Assembly: GCA_009760855.2 (NCBI GenBank)
Contig: WPIO01000477.1
Span: forward strand, 1-39,313
Direction: 5' to 3'
From: Cristatella mucedo
Taxonomy: Eukaryota > Bryozoa > Phylactolaemata > Cristatellidae
DNA length: 39,313 nt
The notes beneath the pieces were generated by a model. It saw only the letters and a program-made list of their open reading frames with translations. It ran no database searches and was not told where the DNA came from. The stretch's first letter is position 1. Every line of letters begins with the position of its first letter. Shown piece after piece: positions 32,622 through 39,313 of the stretch. Position numbers and translations under genes: made by a program.

Positions 32622-33275
32622 TCACGTCCGATCCCTATCCAAGATTAGGAGCTGTCTCCCACTGCGGTTTGCAAGTCTCGGCTGGATTATTGCAATTCCA
32701 TTTTGGCTAGGCTACCAAAGAAAGCAACAAGGCCACTGCAGCTGACTATGAATATGGCTGCAAGGCTAGTCTTCAAGTCCAAGATGTTTGAGCACGTGTC
32801 TCCATTGCTAAAAGAGCTAGGATGGGTGCCGGTTGAGCAACGGGTACAGAGCAAAGTTTTTACTCTGACCCACAAGGCCCGCCACGGCTTGGCTCCTTTG
32901 TACCTACCTGAACTACTGCACCAGTTTCAGCCTGTTCGCGCCCTCAGGTCCTGTGTGGACAATAAATTAGCTGTTCCATTCCTCCGCTTAAAGACCGTTT
33001 GCGACAGAAGCTTTAGTTCTGCAGGTCCTAGACTGTGGAACTCGCTTCCACAGTTCTTACGCAACGACAACTACTCTCCTACTGCCGACTATGGCACATC
33101 CTTTTCAGCGGTCCTGAGCTGCTACTTCCATGCTACTCACTACCTCAACTGTTCTCCTAACTCTGCTATGCCTCCCACTTTCTCTTTGTTGTGTGAGACG
33201 AAGTCTGTTGGGTACCGAATGCGTACCGAAAGCCGCTTAGGCTGTGAGTTCGCTATACAAAACTCTCCTGCGTAA
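32622..33275 (+). mobile_element. LINE, second CR1/L2-like family, C-terminal RT
   Basis: C-terminal reverse transcriptase segment. One frame reads RSLSKIRSCLPL, then a frameshift into SRLDYCNSILARLPKK near 32675 (32703-33275 stays open). Landmarks are LGWVPVEQRVQSKVFTLTHK, GLAPLYLPELL and SSAGPRLWNSLPQFL. Clearly distinct from family 1 in sequence, so a separate lineage. It begins immediately after the minisatellite. No 3' microsatellite tail was recognised. Confidence 0.85.
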
Positions 33276-33289
33276 CACCCACATGGTCT

Positions 33290-33620
33290 TTATGACTTTG
33301 TTGAGTTACAGACGGAGATACAGATGAGTCTGGGGGGTTTTATTGGTCGGCTGGACCAAGAAGGAGCCTGATAGTAGAGACAGATTCTCCTTCTGAAGAC
33401 TTGGCTCCTCCCCAAAATGCTGTGACGTATGATGACGTAGTAGCCAAAATCTGTGGGAAATCTCCAACATCTGTAGGAAAATGTACCATGTAAATCCAGC
33501 TTAAGACACTAACACGACGCTGAACCATTCCATTTGAATAATGCACCTGCTAAACCTAATAAGATCTGCCTAGTGAGCCTCTGAAGTTTAACAGAGCCCC
33601 TCGAAGGAAAAAAATCCCTG
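33290..33620. other. no recognisable gene
   Basis: Unique DNA, possibly 3' UTR of the second LINE family. Confidence 0.35.
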
Positions 33621-33621
33621 C

Positions 33622-33641
33622 GGGGGGGGGGGGGGGGGGGG
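33622..33641. repeat. G20 homopolymer
   Basis: Twenty consecutive G; length may be affected by sequencing error. Confidence 0.9.
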
Positions 33642-33830
33642 TTTCGATAATAGAGAGGCCTGAGGCCCAGGCAACCTCTGCGCGCACCGCCAATGATAGG
33701 GCCTCTACAGTATTTGTGCAACTGAGAGCGGACTTAATTTACCGAGGTCCTCTAGTGCCGCCGCGAGTCGGTCGTTCTCCCTGTGGCCTCACCGCTTCAG
33801 CAGAAGGGCAGTGAGAGGTATTCACCATAA

Positions 33831-33982
33831 GTATAGGCCCAGTGGTTAAGGTGCTCACTCCGAACGAGGTCATGGTGAACGTATTTGACGGTCTAGGTCG
33901 TTGGCTCGAGCCCCGTGGCATATGTGAAGCGCCAGAATAGATTCTTTCAGGGCACCATACAAGTGAATTATATATAATTATA
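33831..33982 (+). mobile_element. SINE-1 copy
   Basis: 'cccagtggttaaggtgctca' head, box-B-like ggctcgagcccc, a shortened shared tail and an ATTATATATAATTATA end. A ~20-nt insertion lies between the boxes relative to the other copies. Confidence 0.75.
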
Positions 33983-33988
33983 AACATG

Positions 33989-34068
33989 TACACACACACA
34001 CACACACACATATGTGTGTGTGTGTGTGTTCGTGCGTGCGTGCGTGCGTGTATGTGTGTGTGTGTAGA
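33989..34068. repeat. (AC)n AT (GT)n inverted microsatellite
   Basis: AC run switches to a GT run about an ATAT centre, so the array is self-complementary; a GTGC subarray follows. Confidence 0.95.
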
Positions 34069-34245
34069 CCACTAACCACAAGAGCAGGTTTTTTTTTCAA
34101 ATGGACGACCGATCGCCATGGTCGTATTTAAAATCAGCGCTTCCCTGTAAGCTGAATATGATGTGCTAGCGACTAAGTGCGAGCAAGACGAGCAAACTTT
34201 GGACCAAGTTAAGAACGATGCGGTACCGCCTTCGTCGTTTTGCTC

Positions 34246-34246
34246 T

Positions 34247-34340
<94 letters not shown>
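34246..34340. repeat. pure (TC)n microsatellite
   Basis: Almost uninterrupted TC dinucleotides over ~95 nt. Confidence 0.97.
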
Positions 34341-34342
<2 letters not shown>

Positions 34343-34598
34343 TACCTCACTCAACCCTCTCTATCATTTTGTGCACGCAATCTAAAGAATAGATGCACTG
34401 GGTTGCTGAAAAATAGCGATAGCAACTAAAACAGAAAAAAAATTTCAATTTATATGAAAGAGTTTGGAAGTGGTCATTGCGACTACAAGCTAAGAACCTT
34501 GTTGAGCTGGAATCCAAACAAAAATATGGTGACACATGGATGTAATGTTAGCAGCCACTAGGGCTTAGCTAACCTAAGCAGGATTAAGGGGTGAAGAT

Positions 34599-34834
34599 AA
34601 TAATAATAATAATAATAACAATTCACTTGATAAAGCGCCCTCAGAGAACTTAATCTCTCTCTAGGCGCTTTACATTTGCTTTAAAGTGAAATGCAATTGA
34701 ATGGTAAGTAAAATCATGCTTGAAAAAACAAACGAAATGAATAATATGGTTAGGGGTGACATGCACAGGGTCAGCATGCAAATGTGGTTAGTGGCAGCAT
34801 GCACAGTGTCAGCACGCATAAGCACATCAAGGAC
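34599..34834 (-). mobile_element. LINE (family 1) 3' end with likely target duplication
   Basis: AAT repeat, hairpin tail and 3' UTR in reverse, closely matching 25891-26120. GAAGAT occurs at 34593-34598 and 34835-34840; the element boundary overlaps it by up to three bases. Confidence 0.85.
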
Positions 34835-34989
34835 GAAGATGTGAGTGATTTGTGCTCATTGTGACTTACGATTGGTAAGTGGGTCCTTGAGGTTTCGCTG
34901 GTTGATCGGCAATCAGTTGTGATGTTCTTATCGGCTCCTATCGGGTTAAAAGCCTGAGGCGAGCGGTCAAGGAGCAACTTCGGGTAGCA

Positions 34990-35510
34990 GCTGAGACGGG
35001 CAGCGCTTGGATGTGGTAAAAATAATCGCGACGATCGCGCACATCATCAGTAGCAGCTCCAGCCAGTAGTCTGCAAGTAAATTCAAAAATGTGGGCGTGC
35101 ACCCTCGTGCATCGAGCGGAAGTTGAAGAGAGCCGCAGGCGAATGCGCTTGGTGTATTCGCCTCCGGATGACGCAGATAGGTCAACGGCAAGCGCTTACA
35201 GGCATGGCGGCGGCCAACGGACAGCATCGTTTCGGTTTTCACTCACCGAGACTGATGATTGCACGGGATTGCACGGGATTCTCTGGGGGACCAGAATCTC
35301 TGCCTCCCAAGGGTGTATCCGTCAGACTCAGACGCCTGCTCGGGACGCCGCCGCTGCTGCTGCTGCTGCTCGCCGCTTCGCTCTCCCTCTACGAGGCATC
35401 TGCATGTAGAGCATGCTGCGTCCGTCAGGCTAGCAGCTGATGACTGGCCGACGACGACGACCACCACCACCACTAGCAGCCTCCCACTACTGGCGCGAGG
35501 TGTATCCATG
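34990..35510. other. GC-rich segment, possible exon relic
   Basis: At 35176-35216 'caagcgcttacaggcatggc' and its 5' neighbourhood resemble the end of paralogue A exon 16676-16741 (caagctcttacagagatggc), but the donor is absent (ggccaa instead of gtaaga) and the frame upstream is broken. CTG/GAC trinucleotide runs at 35354-35372 and 35447-35473 create poly-Leu and poly-Val frames. No gene is called. Confidence 0.3.
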
Positions 35511-35514
35511 TCTT

Positions 35515-36530
35515 GTTTCCTTGTTTTGAACGGGAGGCTGGCTAAGATAAGTGCCTACCACCCGAGGCCAAGGTTCAATATCCAAGAAAAACCGTGCGTG
35601 CATCTTTATCTTTCCGAGTGAATACTTGTGCGGCAACGACCTTATGAGAGCGGCTCCTCACTTGGCTAAGAATATTTTCCTATTAGACCATCCCCAAATT
35701 CGCACAGACCACTAGATATTTAAGCACTGTACCTTTAATCAACCGTAAGGAAAATCATGTTAGAAATATTTATCATTCCTAACCGATTCGAGATAGCCGT
35801 GTCTTGGCGCAGGGGTAACTGCAAACTACATTTATCGATCGAATTCTCTTGATTAAATGACTCAACGTTTGGCTCGCTTAGTGCGATCTCGCCGCGGTCA
35901 GGGCGGCACGTAAGCCATGCTAGACAAGCTCAGTTAGCTCGCTTGGTGTCACGATAATCCAATTTGAGACAAAAAGAGAATGCACCCAGCAAGAATGCCA
36001 CATAATACGTAAGAATAATACGTCAACCGAGAACACTCGGCTCTCTTTGCCTCTCTTCTCACAAAGTCGCCAAGAGTTTGTCAAATTCATCACTGATTTA
36101 GTTCTCTGCATTTTAATCACTGCACGAATGAATACATGGCCAGAAGCTTGTACCCATGTATGGCCAAGAAAATAACCGAATCTCCAGCCCCAAATCTCAA
36201 GCCTCGCACGAATGAACGGCGAAATCGCATGCCGTTATAGAATCGCGTGTAAGATCGCGTGCTTTTTGTAAGAATCAGCGACACCATTTTAGGACAGAAT
36301 GCATCTAGATTAAAGCGAACGCCACAGAGGGGATACCAGCTCCTGCATCCAAGGTATCTGGGGTATCTGAGGTGTTCAAGCACTGCCTGTAGAAGGGCAA
36401 TCTAGTAGAGAGTTTCGATCAAAGCTGAATGTATGATGCACGTTCCTATCGCGTCATCTCGAGTGCGGCGGCTATTGAGTGCACGTGAACCGCGGTAATG
36501 GAACAGTTTTTCTCTTTCGGTTCTTCCACA
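35515..36530. other. no gene; one member of a duplicated segment
   Basis: AT-rich unique DNA apart from the ~67-nt segment at 35959-36025, which recurs at 37164-37229. Confidence 0.45.
35959..36025. repeat. dispersed repeat, copy 1
   Basis: Starts 'ccaatttgagacaaa', ends 'acgtaagaataatacgtca'. Nearly identical to 37164-37229; weaker similarity extends about 20 nt further left (gcttgg). Same orientation. Confidence 0.85.
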
Positions 36531-36531
36531 G

Positions 36532-36651
36532 TTTGAAGCCGGAACCGTCGATGGCACGTTCAGCCCAGCATACTCGGATAGCCAAGGTGAAGAAGCATAT
36601 GAGCAGTCATCAACTACCGGCACGGTTACTGCTGTGGATCCCGACGGTCAC
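36532..36651 (+). CDS. candidate internal exon with DGxxSPAYS motif
   Basis: 120 nt between a strong acceptor (ctctttcggttcttccacag) and a good donor (CAC then gtgagc); phase 0-0 gives 40 codons, including TVDGTFSPAYSDSQGEEAYEQ and an acidic, Ser/Thr-rich remainder. The motif DGTFSPAYS matches DGRLSPAYS in the last exon of paralogue B. A second frame is also open. It may be an alternative or downstream exon of B, or part of a third family member whose other exons I could not see. Confidence 0.45.
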
Positions 36652-36659
36652 GTGAGCTT

Positions 36660-37160
36660 TCTACTCGTTTTTTCGGAGAACGGTGAGCGTGGCAGAAGGA
36701 GAGTGCTGTAGGATTTCGAAAGGCTGCTGGTTCGCTTTCACGCTGCCGTAAGACGATGCTTAGATTATCCTCGGCTTTCTATAGCATGTACCATATGCGA
36801 CGTCTAGGTCGCGGAACGTAGGTGCCGGACATGACCTCCGTTTCTAATGTCAGGATCTCGAATCGAGACCAGTGTTACTGGCTTCTGCTGCCCCTTCTCT
36901 CTTTTTTTTGGTCTTGGAATCGGTAGCTGATAAGGCATGCTGGTATTTTTCTTTCTCTGGATCTGTTTTTCGATGACGTTGCTTCAAAAACAGAGAGCTA
37001 GTAAATGAGTGCTGAGCAGGCTCGGACGGCACCACTTGAAATCGGCTGTCTACTTAACCATAGTTAAGGGTTTAAATTAACATTTTTGGCACCTTAAAAC
37101 TGTCGCATTGCCACCTTTTTGTGCCAACTTGAAGTACTGAGTGCTTGGCAAATCATTGAA
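36660..37160. other. no recognisable gene
   Basis: Unique, T-rich around 36895-36975; nothing assigned. Confidence 0.4.
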
Positions 37161-37163
37161 ACT

Positions 37164-37229
37164 CCAATTTGAGACAAAGAAGAATGCACCCAGCACGAAT
37201 GCCACATAATACGTAAGAATAAAACGTCA
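37164..37229. repeat. dispersed repeat, copy 2
   Basis: Second copy of the segment at 35959. Differences are a few substitutions and a one-base length change near 'gacaaagaagaat'. Confidence 0.85.
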
Positions 37230-37532
37230 TTTGTAAGGCATCCTGACAGAACCAAATTTGTGTCCAGGTGCTTTACAATTGTATGCATTAGAAGCAATTA
37301 CCAGCATTCAATTTTATGCATGGTACCATGCTTAGGCAAGCATGTAAAAGCACAACAATATCAAGATTTCACTCGAGTTCAAAAGTATGCAAGACAGCAC
37401 CCAGGGTCCCTGAGCAGTAGGTTCCTGCTTAGTAACATTAACTAATTCATGTACAAATCAGCACACAAATCTCAAAAAAAAAAAAAAAAGAAAGGTTCAG
37501 TGGGACCCATAGAAAGCTGAGCGGTGGACGCG

Positions 37533-38160
37533 TCTATTGCTAATAATAATAATAATATAATAATAGGCCGTGTATACCGTGACCGTAGAGAACTTAATCT
37601 CTATCCAAGCGCTTTTTTTTTACTACTTGTTGCAAGAAAATCGATACCTGTGGAGTTGTTGATATGCAGAGTTGGTTATATGCATGCAATCAAGCAGGCA
37701 AAAACGAACAATTATCATGCTTAGGCGTGCAGCATATGACGATGCGAACACGAAGACACGCATAGTCACTGGTTGGTAAGACCACCGGCTAGTAATATTT
37801 ACCGTACAATCCACAGGTACGCACACAAAGCAAACCGGAATAGCTGAGCTAAAACAATGCAAAGTCATCACAGGTAATGACAGATGCCGGAAGTAAGTTC
37901 CTGACTTTGGTTACTTAGAAGCTGAAGGCCCGATCACCAAACGATTTCAACTTTGCGTGAAGGACGGTTGAAAGTCGAGAGGCGAGTGGCGGGTTTTGCA
38001 CTGGAGGAGCACGGAGGTTTTGATAGGTAGACAGGCGCACGATAGTGGAGTGACCTGTAAGTCAAATAGAGGATCTTTAGGTGGATTCGGTACTCGATGT
38101 GGAGCCAGTGAAGCTCAGACAGAAGTGATATGATATGACAGCTACGTTCTTCTCAAGTCA
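37533..38160 (-). mobile_element. LINE (family 1 or close relative), old copy
   Basis: AAT repeat and tail 'agagaacttaatctctatcc' at 37535-37612, then decayed 3' UTR. At 37915-38150 the complement reads the C-terminal RT pattern (YRSLHYRAPVYLSK, KLKSFGDRAFS in another frame), broken by shifts. Confidence 0.7.
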
Positions 38161-38164
38161 CCAG

Positions 38165-38880
38165 AGAAGTTGCTCACTTTTTCGCCAGTTACAGATTACG
38201 ATTAAGGCCACGGGCCGGTGTAATGAATACAGACCATCGCAGCAAAAATATAGATTCGATGTCAGACACGCATGTGCTAGCTGAACTTCCGGACTTTTTC
38301 TATGCGGGCCTCAGGTTCGGAATGTCCTCTCGGCTGAAATTAGGCTGACTTGACACTAGAGGCAACGTCCAATGTTGTTTCACAAGTCGTTTCTGCAACA
38401 GCACGTTCAGATTTCGGGAAGACGTAACCCAGTGATACTATATGCACCAATCTTGAGGGCGAGGTCCGAAAACTTGAAGACTCTACTAAGCTTGCTCATA
38501 ACAAATAGTTCTGTCCCCATAATCGTCAAGCTTCAGTGTTTCCGACAAGGAATATAGGAGACAATCCAGCGTGAGAGCTCTATTGTCCAATCTAGGCATT
38601 GGCACCGCATAGTCATTATAGGCAAGCTAATCGAATTTACGTGCAGCACGACGTTGCCGTTTCATGACTCAATGTTCGGTAAAGATTCTTCACGTCTTAC
38701 ACGCTGTTCGGCTGAAATGAACGAGACGCATTCACCAAGGGACTGGCCACCTGGGCAGTGGCTCTGAATTATCTTAGCTTGGTCACATAGAATGACTATA
38801 TGGCCGCTAGTTGGAAAGCTGTTGGGCGGGCTTTACACCGTAGCAACGGCATGTGAGCAGCGCACGAACCGAACTAAAGT
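38165..38880. other. no recognisable gene
   Basis: Unique DNA; short frames only. Confidence 0.4.
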
Positions 38881-38881
38881 A

Positions 38882-39022
38882 AAAGCTGATTCAGTGGGCC
38901 TATTTTATATAGCGCAGAGGAGTTCTTAGCAGACTATCCATCCCGTTTGCGAGTTGCATAAATGATCTCCTGCTATAGGACGAACTGACGGCCTGGCTCA
39001 CGAATGCAGCGTCTCAACCCGG
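38882..39022 (-). mobile_element. SINE-2, decayed copy
   Basis: 'aagctgattcagtgggccta' and 'tatatagcgcagaggagttc' match the complement of the SINE-2 tail; weaker order-preserving similarity continues to 'gcgtctcaacccggg'. Confidence 0.45.
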
Positions 39023-39167
39023 GAGTGAAGCTATTTCACGTAACATACGTACAACTTATGGGGAAAAGATTTTGCAGGATCAGCTGAGTGGGAGAAAAAT
39101 TCAGCTCCTTAACACAGAACGTAGAGCGGTAATACTAAGGCTATCGCGGTCTACGTGGTTTTTTTAG

Positions 39168-39313
39168 TAGTCAAGGGAGTAAACGTGCATTCGACCAAAA
39201 CGGGCACTCGGTTGCTGAGCCGATCGAGCGAGGAAGCTGACGACGAGCCCAGTGTAGTCCGAAGAAAAGGCAGCGCGGGGGCGGTACTGTGCAATGTATA
39301 TGCGACAGCGAGG
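39168..39313 (+). CDS. candidate partial exon at window end
   Basis: A strong acceptor (cgtggtttttttag) opens a frame that runs without stop to the window edge: VKGVNVHSTKTG, then SRSSEEADDEPSVVRRKGSAG and on. Hydrophilic, phospho-site-like Ser/acidic composition. Phase 2 start if the acceptor at 39167 is used; a second AG three bases later is possible. Family not recognised. Confidence 0.35.

Noticed and set aside
32398-32745. Periodic 9-residue repeat proteins on both strands
   Set aside because: Explained by a 27-bp minisatellite whose period is divisible by three.
34163-34429. Ser-Leu repeat and Arg-Glu repeat frames
   Set aside because: Translation of the pure TC microsatellite.
35243-35509. 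Signal-peptide-like poly-Val or poly-Leu frames
   Set aside because: Arise from CTG and GAC/CAC trinucleotide runs; no supported start or splice sites.

Overview
This is a window of an animal (metazoan, probably invertebrate) nuclear genome. The evidence is AT-rich intergenic DNA with GC-rich islands, short exons bounded by GT/AG sites, many 5'-truncated LINEs of the CR1/L2 type, tRNA-derived SINEs, a TA-flanked MITE and abundant microsatellites. There is no operon structure, and the species cannot be named from this sequence.

The best-supported genes are two related small multi-exon genes on the + strand about 13 kb apart: paralogue A (exons seen at 16399-17632; first exon not found) and paralogue B (29357-32076, with a poly(A) signal at 32194). 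Both were built here by hand splicing. The central exons match one by one: same intron phases (0,0,2,0), last two central exons of 95 and 100 nt in both genes, and matching residues. The residue pattern resembles the small helical DUF4476 family as I remember it; this is untested and the function is unknown. B carries a C-terminal motif, D-G-x-[LF]-S-P-A-Y-S, that recurs in an isolated exon-like segment at 36532-36651.

The rest is mostly repeats. One LINE family (L2/CR1-like; 3' hairpin ending in an ATT-type microsatellite) occurs at 1-1003, 9140-9890, 11440-12952, 14760-15345, 18143-18313, 19652-20955 (with a second copy nested in it), 24113-24208, 24213-25890, 25891-26625, 34599-34834 and 37533-38160. 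A second CR1/L2-like family lies at 32622-33275. SINE-1 copies share the LINE tail, which suggests a LINE/SINE partnership; SINE-2 has a different tail. Target-site duplications date some insertions relative to others: SINE-2 in LINE at 15076, LINE in LINE at 19748, and a MITE in LINE at 24910.

Region by region: 1-4.5 kb LINE, a candidate terminal exon and a hAT-like end; 4.5-8.4 kb GC-rich DNA with exon-like but ambiguous frames; 8.4-15.5 kb simple repeats and LINE/SINE relics; 15.5-17.7 kb paralogue A; 18-26.6 kb a LINE/SINE nest; 26.6-28.2 kb AT-rich spacer; 28.2-32.2 kb CpG-rich island and paralogue B; 32.4-34.9 kb minisatellite, second LINE family and microsatellites; 35-39.3 kb sparse exon candidates and old repeats, with a partial exon running off the right edge.
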